From: Halieaceae bacterium
Lineage (GTDB): Bacteria > Pseudomonadota > Gammaproteobacteria > Pseudomonadales > Halieaceae
DNA: 10,170 nt
Direction of reading: 5' to 3'
Assembly (NCBI GenBank): GCA_018666055.1
Contig: JABJAS010000170.1
Span: 1-10,170, forward strand
Of the stretch, positions 1 through 7,919 are shown in pieces. The number at the start of each line of letters is the position of its first letter. Within the stretch, counting starts at the first letter, position 1. Made by a program: the position numbers and the translations under genes. Below the pieces are notes generated by a model, which was given only the letters and a program-made list of their open reading frames with translations, was not told the origin of the DNA and did no database searches.

Positions 1-23
1 CGCATAACTTTGACAGGACGACC

Positions 24-1709
24 ATGAAATCTGAACTGGCTACGCTGATTACTTCAGGGTTACAAAAACTCGTCGCAGCGGGCGTGCTGCCGGTCATGCC
101 CGACGTCGTGCCACAAATTGACCATCCGAAAGATACGGCACATGGCGACCTATCCTGCAATATCGCCATGGTGTTAGCCAAACACGCGAAAATCTCACCG
201 AGAGATCTCGCGACACAACTGATTGCCGCGTTGCCCGATAACACTCTGATTGAGCGCACCGATATTGCAGGGCCTGGATTCATTAATTTTTTTATTAAGG
301 CCAGCCAGCATACCGCTGTCATCGGCACCATCTTGGCAGCCAAGGAGCAATTCGGTCGCTGTGACATCGGCCGCGGGCGGCGAGTGCAGGTGGAATTTGT
401 CTCGGCCAACCCAACAGGACCACTCCATGTTGGCCACGGTAGGGGCGCCGCCATTGGCGATTCCCTCGGACGCCTGCTCAACGCCACGGGATGGTCGGTT
501 CAGCGAGAGTTCTACTACAACGATGCCGGACAGCAGATTAATAACTTGGCGCTGTCAGTTCAGGCCCGAGCCAAAGGCAAAGGGCCCGAGGATCCAGAAT
601 GGCCAGTAGACGGGTATCGCGGCGAATATATCGAGGATGTTGCCGTTGCTTATCAAGCGGGCGAAACCGTGCAAGCTGCCGACCGCACCATTACTGCGGA
701 TGGCGACCTGAATAACCTTGACGCTATTCAGGCATTTTCCGTTGCCTGCCTGCGTCGTGAACAAGATCAAGACCTGCGCTCGTTTTCGGTCCTGTTCGAC
801 CGCTACTTTCTAGAATCTTCGCTTTACGAGTCAGGGGCCGTCGCGACCACCGTGACGGCATTGGAGGGCAATGGTCACACCTATGAGGACCAAGAGGCGC
901 TATGGCTCAAAACGACTGATTTTGGCGACGACAAAGACCGTGTCATGCGTAAACGCGATGGCGGTTATACCTACTTCGTACCCGATGTCGCTTACCATCA
1001 CGACAAGTGGCAACGCGGCTTTGAACGTGTCATCAATGAGCAAGGTGCCGATCATCACAGCACCATCACTCGTGTTCGCGCCGGGTTACAGGGCCTCGCC
1101 GTAGGGATTCCAAAAGGGTGGCCGGAATATGTGCTGCACCAGATGGTCACGGTGATGCGAGATGGCAATGAGGTAAAGTTATCTAAGCGCGCCGGCAGCT
1201 ATGTGACTCTGCGGGACCTCATCGAGTGGGTTGGGTGCGATGCCACGCGCTTTTTCCTAGTCGCTAGAGCGCCGACATCGCAATTAACATTTGATATCGA
1301 CTTAGCGCTGGCGCGCAGTAACGAAAATCCGGTTTATTACATTCAGTACGCACACGCACGCTGCGCCAGTCTGCTTCTCAAAGCAAAAGCGTTACTAGGG
1401 GAAAAAGGTGCCATCGCCGGACTGCCTTATGTTGACACCCTGACTGAGCCCGAGACCCTAGGATTGATCATCAACCTAGCCCGATTCCCCGATGTGGTTG
1501 TCGCTGCCGCTGAACGACTTGAGCCGCATGATGTGGCGAATTATCTTCGCCAAATCGCCGCTGACTTTCACAGCTTCTACAATGCGCACAAGATTCTCGA
1601 CGCTTCGTCCGATACCGCCCTTGCGAGACTCGCGCTGGTTGCAGCAACCCAGCAAGTCATTGCTAGCGGCCTTGATCTACTGGGTGTCTCGGCGCCTGAG
1701 TCAATGTAG
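24..1709 (+). CDS. argS: Arginyl-tRNA synthetase (class I)
   Basis: Cytoplasmic enzyme that charges tRNA-Arg with arginine using ATP. The 561-residue length is close to the usual bacterial ArgRS (E. coli about 577). The N-terminal tRNA-recognition domain is seen in HGDLSCNIAMVLAK near residues 40-53. The class I HIGH signature appears as HVGH at 135-138 within FVSANPTGPLHVGHGR. The KMSKS-type loop is KLSKR at 385-389, followed by AGS. The C-terminal anticodon-binding (DALR) domain begins near NENPVYYIQYAHAR at 433-446. The ATG at 24 is preceded by AGGA at 15-18 with 5-base spacing, which supports this start. The stop is followed after 2 bases by the SPOR gene, so the two are probably cotranscribed. 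The upstream promoter lies outside the window. Nothing looks damaged or unusual. Confidence 0.98.
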   Translation: MKSELATLITSGLQKLVAAGVLPVMPDVVPQIDHPKDTAHGDLSCNIAMVLAKHAKISPRDLATQLIAALPDNTLIERTDIAGPGFINFFIKASQHTAVIGTILAAKEQFGRCDIGRGRRVQVEFVSANPTGPLHVGHGRGAAIGDSLGRLLNATGWSVQREFYYNDAGQQINNLALSVQARAKGKGPEDPEWPVDGYRGEYIEDVAVAYQAGETVQAADRTITADGDLNNLDAIQAFSVACLRREQDQDLRSFSVLFDRYFLESSLYESGAVATTVTALEGNGHTYEDQEALWLKTTDFGDDKDRVMRKRDGGYTYFVPDVAYHHDKWQRGFERVINEQGADHHSTITRVRAGLQGLAVGIPKGWPEYVLHQMVTVMRDGNEVKLSKRAGSYVTLRDLIEWVGCDATRFFLVARAPTSQLTFDIDLALARSNENPVYYIQYAHARCASLLLKAKALLGEKGAIAGLPYVDTLTEPETLGLIINLARFPDVVVAAAERLEPHDVANYLRQIAADFHSFYNAHKILDASSDTALARLALVAATQQVIASGLDLLGVSAPESM

Positions 1710-1711
1710 CC

Positions 1712-2278
1712 GTGTCTAAGTCACCACAAAAACCAAAAGCCAAACCCGCTGCAACGCGTCATAACACCGGGCAAAACACACACAACATGCCGCTGACACT
1801 CACCAAAGCGCATCTCCATGGTGCGATGGCGGGCGCGCTGGTCGGGGTAATGGCGACGCTCAGCATGAGCCATTGGTTAGCGCAACCAGACCCCACCGAG
1901 GTGACAGCGACAATACCGACACCCATTACGGTTGTAGAGCCCGCGCCTCGCTTTGTTTTTGATACGGTGCTGCCAAATGAAGAAGTCGATTTAACGCCTG
2001 ACATTGAGCCAGCCGAGTTGACCGCTGGTGACACCGATACTCCTGACTACTTGCTGCAAGTAGGCTCGTTTAGGCAGGAAGAAGATGCCGATCGACGGCG
2101 GGGTGAACTGGCGTTGCTGGGACTAGAGGCCGCGGTAGAACTCACTAACGGAGACAATGGCCGCTGGTATCGGGTCACTATGGGGCCCTTTGCGAACCGC
2201 TCTGAAATAGCGCGTGCCCGCTCAATGGCGGCGCAAGCAAATATGGATACGTTACTTCTGAGACGGGAATCGCCATGA
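1712..2278 (+). CDS. SPOR-domain membrane protein, FtsN-like
   Basis: A 188-residue bitopic inner-membrane protein. It has a basic cytoplasmic N-terminus (residues 1-35, rich in Lys, Pro and His), one membrane helix at about 36-56, an acidic, Pro/Thr-rich periplasmic linker (about 57-110) and a C-terminal SPOR domain at about 112-185. The SPOR domain starts YLLQVGSFRQEEDADRRR and contains the typical YRVTMGPF. SPOR domains bind denuded glycan strands at the division septum, and proteins of this layout beside argS are often called FtsN. The linker is short compared with E. coli FtsN (319 residues), so I withhold the symbol. The start is GTG at 1712, 2 bases after the argS stop, without a strong Shine-Dalgarno sequence. 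The end overlaps the DUF971 start by 4 bases (ATGA at 2275-2278), which suggests translational coupling. Confidence 0.88.
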   Translation: MSKSPQKPKAKPAATRHNTGQNTHNMPLTLTKAHLHGAMAGALVGVMATLSMSHWLAQPDPTEVTATIPTPITVVEPAPRFVFDTVLPNEEVDLTPDIEPAELTAGDTDTPDYLLQVGSFRQEEDADRRRGELALLGLEAAVELTNGDNGRWYRVTMGPFANRSEIARARSMAAQANMDTLLLRRESP

Positions 2279-2670
2279 GCGTCACAACACCACAGCGCGT
2301 GACTCGACTGCATTACGCGCGCAGTCGGCGAAAACTCGAACTCACGTTTGACGATAATGCAGCATTCGAACTCAGTGCAGAGTACTTGCGTGTGTTTTCT
2401 CCCTCAGCAGAAGTGCGAGGCCACGGCGCTGGGCAGGAGGTCTTGCAAACTGGCAAATCATCGGTGGAAATTGTGGCGATTGCACCCGTCGGACACTATG
2501 CGGCGCAAATCACGTTTGATGACGGACACGACTCCGGCCTTTACAGCTGGGCCTACCTGCGCGATCTAGCCGAACAGCAGGACCAATATTGGCATCAATA
2601 CTTGCAACAGCTTGCCGCAGCCGGGAAATCTAGGGATGCTGACTCACAAGTGCTACATTTTCAGCCCTGA
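2275..2670 (+). CDS. DUF971 family protein (gamma-butyrobetaine hydroxylase-like N-terminal domain)
   Basis: A 131-residue soluble protein consisting almost entirely of one DUF971 domain. The pattern is [19 protein letters not shown] near residues 8-26, an [11 protein letters not shown] segment near 33-43, and the diagnostic [21 protein letters not shown] near 75-95, followed by YLRDL. The domain also forms the N-terminus of gamma-butyrobetaine hydroxylase, but standalone copies have no catalytic domain and their role is not settled; Fe-S or metal-related functions have been suggested for relatives. The position after argS and a SPOR gene and before ubiE is common for this family in gammaproteobacteria, where hslV-hslU usually precede it. 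The ATG overlaps the SPOR stop, and no alternative start is needed. The last 30 residues are hydrophilic and probably not part of the fold. Confidence 0.85.
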   Translation: MSVTTPQRVTRLHYARSRRKLELTFDDNAAFELSAEYLRVFSPSAEVRGHGAGQEVLQTGKSSVEIVAIAPVGHYAAQITFDDGHDSGLYSWAYLRDLAEQQDQYWHQYLQQLAAAGKSRDADSQVLHFQP

Positions 2671-2696
2671 ACAGACACTCGCTGCTCAGGTACACT
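2668..2696 (+). promoter_or_regulatory. Possible sigma70 promoter for the ubiE operon
   Basis: In the only gap between the argS group and the ubi group, TGAACA (2668-2673, 4 of 6 matches to TTGACA) and TACACT (2691-2696, 4 of 6 matches to TATAAT) are separated by exactly 17 bases. Transcription would start near 2702-2704, at the palindrome described separately. The match is moderate and could be chance, but this is the best place for an internal promoter. Confidence 0.3.
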
Positions 2697-2702
2697 GGCC
2701 GG

Positions 2703-2714
2703 TCCGTTAACGGA
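2703..2714. promoter_or_regulatory. Perfect 12-bp palindrome upstream of ubiE
   Basis: TCCGTTAACGGA reads identically on both strands. It lies 30 bases before the ubiE start and just downstream of the candidate -10 box, a position typical for an operator. It has no loop and no T-run after it, so it is not an ordinary terminator. Whether any regulator binds it cannot be told from this window. Confidence 0.35.
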
Positions 2715-2729
2715 GTTGCCACAAGCAAC
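2715..2729 (+). other. Small hairpin in the ubiE leader
   Basis: GTTGC (2715-2719) and GCAAC (2725-2729) can pair around the 5-base loop CACAA, directly after the palindrome at 2703-2714. The stem is short and lacks a following T-run, so it is not a terminator. It lies 15 bases before the ubiE start, close to where the ribosome binds, and no good Shine-Dalgarno sequence is visible between. Confidence 0.25.
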
Positions 2730-2744
2730 ATTGAGCACCCGGAT

Positions 2745-3521
2745 ATGACAGACGACACCACCAGCACACCTCACGAAGAGGACAACACCACCGACTTTGG
2801 ATTTAGCCGGGTTAACCGAGGCGATAAAGCCGGCATGGTGCGGGGAGTCTTTGATTCCGTTGCGGGGCGCTATGACCTCATGAACGATCTCATGTCGGGT
2901 GGGATTCATCGCATTTGGAAACGATTCACCATTGAACTCAGTGCAGTGCGGCCGGGGCAAACGGTTTTAGATATCGCTGGCGGCACTGGGGATCTGGCGG
3001 CCAAATTTTCTCGCCTAGTGGGTTCAGAGGGCCAAGTTATTCTGGCGGACATCAATGCGGCCATGCTAACGGTGGGGCGCGACCGGCTCATCGACAAAGG
3101 CGCGACCGGTAATGTCCAAGTCGTCCAAGCCGACGCGCAACACTTACCGTTTGATGACAATAGTATTGACTGCATTACGATTGCTTTTGGTCTGCGTAAT
3201 GTCACCGACAAAGCCATGGCGATGCGCTCTATGCTGCGCGTCTTGCGGCCCGGCGGCAGGTTATTGGTGTTGGAGTTCTCCAAGCCTACCTCGGCACTAC
3301 TGGGCAAACTATATGATCAGTATTCGTTTCAAATATTGCCCGCGATGGGTCGACTGATAGCGCAGGATGCAGAGAGCTATCGCTATTTAGCAGAGTCTAT
3401 CCGCCAGCATCCTGACCAAGAAACGCTGTTGGAGATGATGGAAACGGCAGGATTCGTCAATTGCCGTTACCACAATATGACAGGGGGAGTCGTAGCGCTC
3501 CATCAAGGTTTTAAAGCGTGA
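2745..3521 (+). CDS. ubiE: Ubiquinone/menaquinone C-methyltransferase UbiE
   Basis: SAM-dependent C-methyltransferase that methylates the quinone ring in ubiquinone synthesis (and demethylmenaquinone where present). The 258-residue protein aligns along its length with E. coli UbiE (251). Visible motifs are the N-terminal [26 protein letters not shown] segment (in two parts, about residues 37-62), SAM motif [16 protein letters not shown] near 75-89, the acidic ADINAAML loop, [10 protein letters not shown] near 148-157, the [15 protein letters not shown] strand, and the C-terminal [15 protein letters not shown] plus [11 protein letters not shown]. The ATG at 2745 fits the E. coli N-terminus, although no strong ribosome binding site is seen. 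Its stop overlaps the GTG start of the next gene by 4 bases. It heads the ubiE-ubiJ-ubiB block. Confidence 0.98.
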   Translation: MTDDTTSTPHEEDNTTDFGFSRVNRGDKAGMVRGVFDSVAGRYDLMNDLMSGGIHRIWKRFTIELSAVRPGQTVLDIAGGTGDLAAKFSRLVGSEGQVILADINAAMLTVGRDRLIDKGATGNVQVVQADAQHLPFDDNSIDCITIAFGLRNVTDKAMAMRSMLRVLRPGGRLLVLEFSKPTSALLGKLYDQYSFQILPAMGRLIAQDAESYRYLAESIRQHPDQETLLEMMETAGFVNCRYHNMTGGVVALHQGFKA

Positions 3522-4165
3522 CCCAGCACGACCCTGCGTTATTGAGCGCTGCACTTGCGGGTATCGAACGAGCACTGAACCAGGCCATTGCGTTGTCGCC
3601 CACCTCGCATGAGGAACTCGCTGGGCTCGCTGGAACCGTGCTGGGCGTCGAGATCACGACCTTCGATTTGACGGTCTACCTTGAGATCGTCTCTGGCATC
3701 GAAACCCGGCTCTTGACCCACTGCGAGCTGCCTACGGCCGCTTTTGTGCGCGGCACGGTGGAGGACTTCGCGTCTCTGGCTTCGTCGAAAGACCCCGCAG
3801 CCGTGCTGATTAATAGTGGCATTGAGCTAGAGGGCAATAGCGCCAGCCTCATTACGCTACAGCAGATTATTTCGCGCATGGATATCGATTGGGAAGCGCC
3901 GTTAGTCGCCACACTCGGTGACGTCATGGGTCATCAGATCGCAGAAATACTGCGCAACATTTTTCGCTGGGGAGAGAGCGCCCGCGCCAGTTTGCGGCGA
4001 CAGGTCTCAGAGTTTGTCTTAGAAGAGGCGCGCTTAACCCCACCCAAGGCCGAGCTCGAATATTTTTTTGATGCCGTACAGTCTTTGTCGATGCAGGTCG
4101 ATCGCGTACAAAATAAAGTCGAAAAATTACGCGCTAAAGTCGAGCAGAAACGGGGGCAGCCATGA
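3518..4165 (+). CDS. ubiJ: Ubiquinone biosynthesis accessory factor UbiJ (SCP2-like)
   Basis: A 215-residue protein between ubiE and ubiB, the standard position of ubiJ. The family has an N-terminal SCP2 lipid-binding domain, here about residues 10-115, and a C-terminal helical part. In E. coli UbiJ works with UbiK and binds hydrophobic ubiquinone intermediates for the Ubi enzyme complex. The C-terminus (about 160-212) is rich in charged residues with heptad-like spacing, ending [18 protein letters not shown], consistent with a coiled coil. The primary sequence of UbiJ is poorly conserved, so the call leans on context and this layout. The start is GTG at 3518, overlapping the ubiE stop, with AAGG at 3505-3508 as ribosome binding site. 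The end overlaps the ubiB ATG by 4 bases. Confidence 0.9.
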   Translation: MTQHDPALLSAALAGIERALNQAIALSPTSHEELAGLAGTVLGVEITTFDLTVYLEIVSGIETRLLTHCELPTAAFVRGTVEDFASLASSKDPAAVLINSGIELEGNSASLITLQQIISRMDIDWEAPLVATLGDVMGHQIAEILRNIFRWGESARASLRRQVSEFVLEEARLTPPKAELEYFFDAVQSLSMQVDRVQNKVEKLRAKVEQKRGQP

Positions 4166-5730
4166 GCCGTTTGATTGCACTCTATCGCACGGCAGCACGC
4201 TACCGACTCGATGAACTCTTACCCACGACGCAACGACCGAAATTGCTGGTGTTGCTGTTGCGCGTTTTCCCCGTCGCATCGGTCGCCAAGAACACACCCA
4301 GAGGCGAGCGGCTACGCCGAGCACTAGAAGATTTGGGTCCCGTCTTTGTGAAGTTCGGCCAATTGCTGTCGACACGCCGAGATTTATTGCCACTCGATAT
4401 CGCCGATGAACTGGCGTTACTCCAAGATCAGGTTGCCCCCTTCCCCGCCAACGAAGCCATTCAACGTATCGAGCACGCACTGGGTAAACCCATTGCTGAG
4501 TGCTTCGCCGAATTTGATGCGAATCCGCTGGCCGCTGCCTCAGTGGCACAAGTCCATGGTGCGCGTCTCCCAGACGGTGCCGATGTTGTCGTGAAGGTCT
4601 TGCGGCCCGGTATTGAACTGACCATTGCTCAGGACCTTAAAATTCTCCACCACGTCGCGACACTACTGGCTCGCTGGTCCCGTAATGGCCGGCGGCTTAG
4701 ACCCGTCGAAGTGGTGGCGGAATATGAGCGAATCATCTACGGCGAGCTTGATCTGCAACGTGAGGCCGCTAATGCCTCGCAGTTAAAACGTCATTTTCAA
4801 GCCGGTGATCTGGTCTATGTTCCCGCCATTCACTGGCCATTAACCACTCAGCAGGTCATGGTCAGCGAAAGAATTTATGGCGTCCCGATCAGTGATATCG
4901 ATGCGTTGCGCGCGAAACAGGTTGATGTGAAGTTACTGGCAGAGCGTGGGGTAGAGATTTTTTTCACTCAAGTATTTCGCGACAGTTTTTTTCACGCTGA
5001 TATGCATCCCGGCAATATCTTCGTTGACTGCACACATCCGGAAGATCCTCGTTATATTGCGGTGGACTGTGCGATCGTCGGTCAACTCGATGACCAAGAT
5101 CTGTATTACCTCGCACGTAACTTGCTCGCTATTTTTCAGCAAGATTATCGGCTTTGCGCCAAGCTTCACATCGAGTGTGGTTGGATCTCCGCCGATACCC
5201 CGGTCGCCGAATTTGAGTCCGCCATGCGCACACTGTGTGAGCCAGTATTTGAACGTCCCCTGTCAGAGATTTCATTCGGCCATATGGTGGTGAACTTATT
5301 TCGCACCGCGGGACAGTTTGATATGCAGGTACAGCCACAGCTTGTGCTCCTACAAAAGACCCTGCTCAATATCGAGGGGCTGGGCAGACAGCTCTATCCA
5401 GCATTAAATTTGTGGGACACCGCCAAGCCGTTCCTCGAGCAGTGGGTCTCAGAACGTTATTCGCTGCAGACGGTGAGCAAGCGTTTGCAGGAGGATGCAC
5501 CGGCGCTGCTAGAGTCTTTACCGCTATTACCCGACCTAGTGTTACAACAATTACGGCAGCCTAAAAAGGCACCTGTACCGGTCGCGTCGACGCCACAGTG
5601 GGTATTGCCCTTAACTGGGCTGGGCGCATTGGCACTCGGTTTTGGCATTGCCCAGTCGATCGCGGGACTAGGCTGGCTGGTTCTCGGTAGTGGCTGCCTG
5701 CTTTGCGCAATCGTTTTGCGACATCGGTAA
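4162..5730 (+). CDS. ubiB: UbiB, atypical ABC1/ADCK-family kinase-like protein for ubiquinone synthesis
   Basis: Inner-membrane ATPase of the ABC1/COQ8 family that supports ubiquinone synthesis. The 522 residues are close to E. coli UbiB (546). The family KxGQ motif is K64-F-G-Q67, in [17 protein letters not shown]. The Ala-rich nucleotide loop that replaces the kinase Gly loop is [12 protein letters not shown] (123-134). The beta-3 lysine is K145 in [19 protein letters not shown] spans 195-204. The catalytic-loop equivalent is HADMHPGN (278-285). The DFG-equivalent is D302-C303-A304, where E. coli and Pseudomonas have DCG. Two C-terminal membrane helices lie at about 481-498 and 502-519. The ATG overlaps the ubiJ stop, with a G-rich stretch (GGGGG, about 4152-4156) before it. 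Confidence 0.97.
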   Translation: MSRLIALYRTAARYRLDELLPTTQRPKLLVLLLRVFPVASVAKNTPRGERLRRALEDLGPVFVKFGQLLSTRRDLLPLDIADELALLQDQVAPFPANEAIQRIEHALGKPIAECFAEFDANPLAAASVAQVHGARLPDGADVVVKVLRPGIELTIAQDLKILHHVATLLARWSRNGRRLRPVEVVAEYERIIYGELDLQREAANASQLKRHFQAGDLVYVPAIHWPLTTQQVMVSERIYGVPISDIDALRAKQVDVKLLAERGVEIFFTQVFRDSFFHADMHPGNIFVDCTHPEDPRYIAVDCAIVGQLDDQDLYYLARNLLAIFQQDYRLCAKLHIECGWISADTPVAEFESAMRTLCEPVFERPLSEISFGHMVVNLFRTAGQFDMQVQPQLVLLQKTLLNIEGLGRQLYPALNLWDTAKPFLEQWVSERYSLQTVSKRLQEDAPALLESLPLLPDLVLQQLRQPKKAPVPVASTPQWVLPLTGLGALALGFGIAQSIAGLGWLVLGSGCLLCAIVLRHR

Positions 5731-5759
5731 CCCTTTCAGACCTCTGGCATACTACTCAC

Positions 5760-6134
5760 ATGACAGCATTTGACGCTCAGACCCCAACAACGATGATCCC
5801 TCGATGGAACGAGCAGGGGCTTATTCCTGCCGTGGCACAAGATCATGAAACGGGAGAAGTCCTGATGGTTGCTTGGATGAATGCAGAGTCATTGGCGTTG
5901 ACACTGTCGCGACGGCAAGCAATTTACTGGTCACGATCCCGGCAAGCCTTATGGCGCAAAGGAGAGACCTCTGGCAGCACTCAGGAACTCATCGATATCA
6001 AGCTAGACTGTGATGGCGATACACTCTTGCTGCAGGTGCAGCAAAATGGGACGGGCGCTTGCCATACAGGACGCCGAACCTGTTTTTTTTACTCGTGCGT
6101 CGACGATACGTGGCAATTAACTGAGGACCGCTGA
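5760..6134 (+). CDS. hisI: Phosphoribosyl-AMP cyclohydrolase
   Basis: Third enzyme of histidine biosynthesis; opens the purine ring of PR-AMP using zinc and magnesium. With ATG at 5760 the protein has 124 residues, in line with the family. The core starts [13 protein letters not shown] (16-28), then VLMVAWMN (34-41), [17 protein letters not shown] (56-72) and the metal ligands D83-C84-D85-G86-D87. The second ligand group is C101-H102 and C108 in [12 protein letters not shown]. An in-frame TTG at 5703 would add 19 residues that overlap ubiB and match nothing expected at the N-terminus, so I reject it. No clear Shine-Dalgarno sequence precedes 5760. A run of eight T (6083-6090) falls in the TCFF codons. 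The stop is directly followed by hisE. Separate hisI and hisE genes away from the main his operon are usual in Pseudomonas-like bacteria. Confidence 0.96.
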   Translation: MTAFDAQTPTTMIPRWNEQGLIPAVAQDHETGEVLMVAWMNAESLALTLSRRQAIYWSRSRQALWRKGETSGSTQELIDIKLDCDGDTLLLQVQQNGTGACHTGRRTCFFYSCVDDTWQLTEDR

Positions 6135-6488
6135 ATGACTGACGTACTCACCGCCCTAGACAAAGTCCTTTTAGCGCGAAAAACCGCAGCGGCAGATAGT
6201 TCCTATGTCGCGGCTTTGCATGCACAAGGTTTGAATAAGATTTGTGAGAAAGTCGGCGAGGAAGCGATTGAAGTGATCCTCGCGGCAAAAGACATGGCGC
6301 AAGGAGGCGAACAAGCGGCGCTGATCGATGAAGTGGCGGACCTTTGGTTTCACACACTCGTCATGCTCTCGCACCTCGATGCAGATCACACAGCCGTACT
6401 AGAGGTACTGGATAAACGAATGGGGCTATCAGGGCTCACGGAAAAAGCCTCTCGTAACAGCAATAATGACGCCTCAAACGAGGCATAA
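6135..6488 (+). CDS. hisE: Phosphoribosyl-ATP pyrophosphatase
   Basis: Second enzyme of histidine biosynthesis, hydrolysing PR-ATP to PR-AMP, the substrate of the hisI product just upstream. The 117-residue all-helical protein is of the MazG-like NTP pyrophosphatase superfamily. The metal-binding helices are [13 protein letters not shown] (39-51, E-x-x-E type) and [16 protein letters not shown] (63-78). The C-terminal [16 protein letters not shown] is typical of HisE. The ATG at 6135 follows the hisI stop with no gap, and GAGGA at 6123-6127 inside the hisI tail gives a good ribosome binding site with 7-base spacing. The last dozen residues are Asn/Ser-rich and probably disordered. Confidence 0.96.
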   Translation: MTDVLTALDKVLLARKTAAADSSYVAALHAQGLNKICEKVGEEAIEVILAAKDMAQGGEQAALIDEVADLWFHTLVMLSHLDADHTAVLEVLDKRMGLSGLTEKASRNSNNDASNEA

Positions 6489-6505
6489 ACACAGGGAGAA
6501 ACACT

Positions 6506-6763
6506 ATGGGTCTTGGCGGAATCAGTATTTGGCAACTGCTTATCATCCTTGCAATCGTTGTGATGCTCTTCGGGACATCAAGATTGCGCAATATTGGGGG
6601 CGATTTGGGTAACGCGATCAAAGGCTTTCGAGACAGTATGAAGCAAGATAAGCCCGAGTCGGAAACGGTCAGCGCCTCGGTTGAGCGCGAGGAAAGTCCT
6701 ACGGAGTCGGCTGGCTCGACTGCCGCACGCGAGGAAAGCCATCACGATAAGCCGCCCGCGTAA
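6506..6763 (+). CDS. tatA: Twin-arginine translocase subunit TatA
   Basis: Pore-forming subunit that oligomerises to move folded Tat substrates across the inner membrane. The 85 residues match the family size. The N-terminal membrane helix is about 6-22 ([17 protein letters not shown]), followed by the hinge [14 protein letters not shown] (22-35) and the amphipathic helix [11 protein letters not shown] (37-47). The tail (48-85) is hydrophilic, Glu/Ser-rich and contains two copies of REES encoded by the same 11-base sequence, CGCGAGGAAAG. A good ribosome binding site, AGGGAGA at 6492-6498, precedes the ATG, stronger than that of most genes here, which fits the need for more TatA than TatB or TatC. 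It starts 17 bases after hisE, and tatB follows 15 bases later. Confidence 0.97.
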   Translation: MGLGGISIWQLLIILAIVVMLFGTSRLRNIGGDLGNAIKGFRDSMKQDKPESETVSASVEREESPTESAGSTAAREESHHDKPPA

Positions 6764-6766
6764 TCA

Positions 6767-6774
6767 GGGCGCCC
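6767..6774. promoter_or_regulatory. GGGCGCCC palindrome overlapping the tatB ribosome binding site
   Basis: An 8-bp perfect palindrome lies in the 15-base tatA-tatB gap. Its first three G bases form part of the only Shine-Dalgarno-like element (AGGG, 6766-6769) before the GTG start of tatB. It could reduce tatB translation relative to tatA. A palindrome this short can occur by chance in G+C-rich sequence. Confidence 0.2.
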
Positions 6775-6778
6775 GGCC

Positions 6779-7150
6779 GTGTTTGATATTGGCTTTGCTG
6801 AGCTCTTGTTGATTGGGGTGGTCGGGCTTTTGGTCATCGGCCCCGAACAACTCCCAGGCGCAGTGAGAACCACGCTGGCCTGGGTTAACCGTTTTCGGCG
6901 CAGCTTTGACCAGATTAGAACCGAGGTACGGCGTGAGCTGCACAATGACGAAATTTTGCAAAATCTCAAAACAGAGTCACAAGCGCTAGAGCAGCAAATC
7001 AGAGCAGAATCGTCCTCCGTTGAACAAGAGGTGCGCTCTCTGACGCAACTTGCGACGGGTACCACCGATCATCAGGACTCGATTACCTCCCCTACTGACA
7101 AGCCAGGTCAGCCAGTCGACAACAGCAAAAATAACCCCGGCAGCGCATGA
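6779..7150 (+). CDS. tatB: Twin-arginine translocase subunit TatB
   Basis: TatB forms the substrate-receptor complex with TatC. The protein has 123 residues, shorter than E. coli TatB (171) because the hydrophilic tail is shorter. It opens [26 protein letters not shown]: the conserved F-D-I-G start, a membrane helix at about 5-21, and the GPEQLP hinge at 21-26. An amphipathic helix follows (about 30-62, [26 protein letters not shown] in two parts), then a Gln/Glu/Ser-rich tail. The start is GTG at 6779, fixed by the invariant F-D-I-G. The Shine-Dalgarno element AGGG (6766-6769) is modest and lies in a palindrome. The end overlaps the tatC ATG by 4 bases. Confidence 0.95.
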   Translation: MFDIGFAELLLIGVVGLLVIGPEQLPGAVRTTLAWVNRFRRSFDQIRTEVRRELHNDEILQNLKTESQALEQQIRAESSSVEQEVRSLTQLATGTTDHQDSITSPTDKPGQPVDNSKNNPGSA

Positions 7151-7902
7151 ACAACGACGCTGACCAAGATCCTCCCATGTCGCTCATTGCACACCTGACT
7201 GAGTTGCGTGACCGCTTATTGCGCGCCGTTCTGGCCATCGTCGTTGGGTTTATCGTGCTATTCCCTTTCGCCAACGAAATTTATGGTTTTGTCTCGGCAC
7301 CGCTAAGAGCCCTGATGCCCGCGGGTTCGACCATGATCGCCACCGGAGTGGCATCGCCCTTTCTCACCCCCTTTAAGCTCAGCCTAGTGTTGGCGATTTT
7401 TCTCGCTATTCCGGTCATTCTTTTTCAGATTTGGGGTTTTATCGCGCCGGGGCTGTATCAAAAAGAAAAGCGCATCGCGGTTCCGCTGTTAGCATCCAGC
7501 GTACTGCTATTCTATGCGGGAGCAGCCTTTGCTTACTTTGTCGTTTTCCCCCTAATCTTTGCCTTTTTCACCAGTGTCGGTCCCGACAGTGTCCAAGTGA
7601 TGACCGACATCAACAGCTACTTAGATTTCGTATTAAAACTGTTTCTGGCATTTGGCATTGCTTTCGAGATGCCTATTGTGGCGGTGGTCTTAATCTGGAC
7701 AGGCACAACGACCGCTGATTCGCTGGCCGCCAAACGGCCTTACTTGATTTTGGGGTGTTTTGTATTCGGGATGTTACTCACCCCACCTGACGTCATTTCA
7801 CAATCACTGCTGGCTATTCCAATGTGGTTACTCTTTGAATTAGGCGTATTTTTCGGCCGGCTATTGGAGACAAAGCCCGACCCCACTCAGAGCGATCAAT
7901 AA
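7147..7902 (+). CDS. tatC: Twin-arginine translocase subunit TatC
   Basis: Polytopic core of the Tat system that recognises the twin-arginine signal peptide. It has 251 residues and six predicted membrane helices, as in E. coli. Conserved points are HLTELRDRL at 16-24, the signal-peptide binding region [17 protein letters not shown] (93-109, with F98 and E107 matching E. coli F94 and E103), FGIAFEMP with E174, and [17 protein letters not shown] with D215. The membrane segments are about 26-45, 77-98, 115-137, 158-182, 199-211 and 217-236. The ATG overlaps the tatB stop, so translation is probably coupled; no independent ribosome binding site is evident. The mscS-type gene follows 17 bases downstream. 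Confidence 0.98.
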   Translation: MNNDADQDPPMSLIAHLTELRDRLLRAVLAIVVGFIVLFPFANEIYGFVSAPLRALMPAGSTMIATGVASPFLTPFKLSLVLAIFLAIPVILFQIWGFIAPGLYQKEKRIAVPLLASSVLLFYAGAAFAYFVVFPLIFAFFTSVGPDSVQVMTDINSYLDFVLKLFLAFGIAFEMPIVAVVLIWTGTTTADSLAAKRPYLILGCFVFGMLLTPPDVISQSLLAIPMWLLFELGVFFGRLLETKPDPTQSDQ

Positions 7903-7919
7903 TTGCTCCCGGAGGAAAG

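Noticed and set aside
2906..3307. 133-codon minus-strand open frame over ubiE
   Set aside because: It lies entirely opposite the conserved SAM-binding core of UbiE and its translation is low in recognisable structure.
4127..4549. 140-codon minus-strand open frame over ubiJ and ubiB
   Set aside because: It is antisense to clearly conserved coding sequence (UbiB KxGQ region), its translation is Arg/Trp-rich and unlike a family, and it has no supporting context.
5703..5759. Upstream TTG start for hisI, overlapping ubiB
   Set aside because: The 19 extra residues lie over the ubiB end, match nothing expected in HisI, and the ATG at 5760 gives the normal family length.
6083..6090. Run of eight T in hisI as a programmed frameshift site
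   Set aside because: The frame reads straight through conserved TCFF residues to a normal C-terminus, so no frameshift is needed; it is only a possible slippage or sequencing-error spot.
6687..6737. Two copies of CGCGAGGAAAG in the tatA tail as a mobile or regulatory repeat
   Set aside because: They are in frame, both encode REES in a low-complexity hydrophilic tail, and are best explained by biased composition there.
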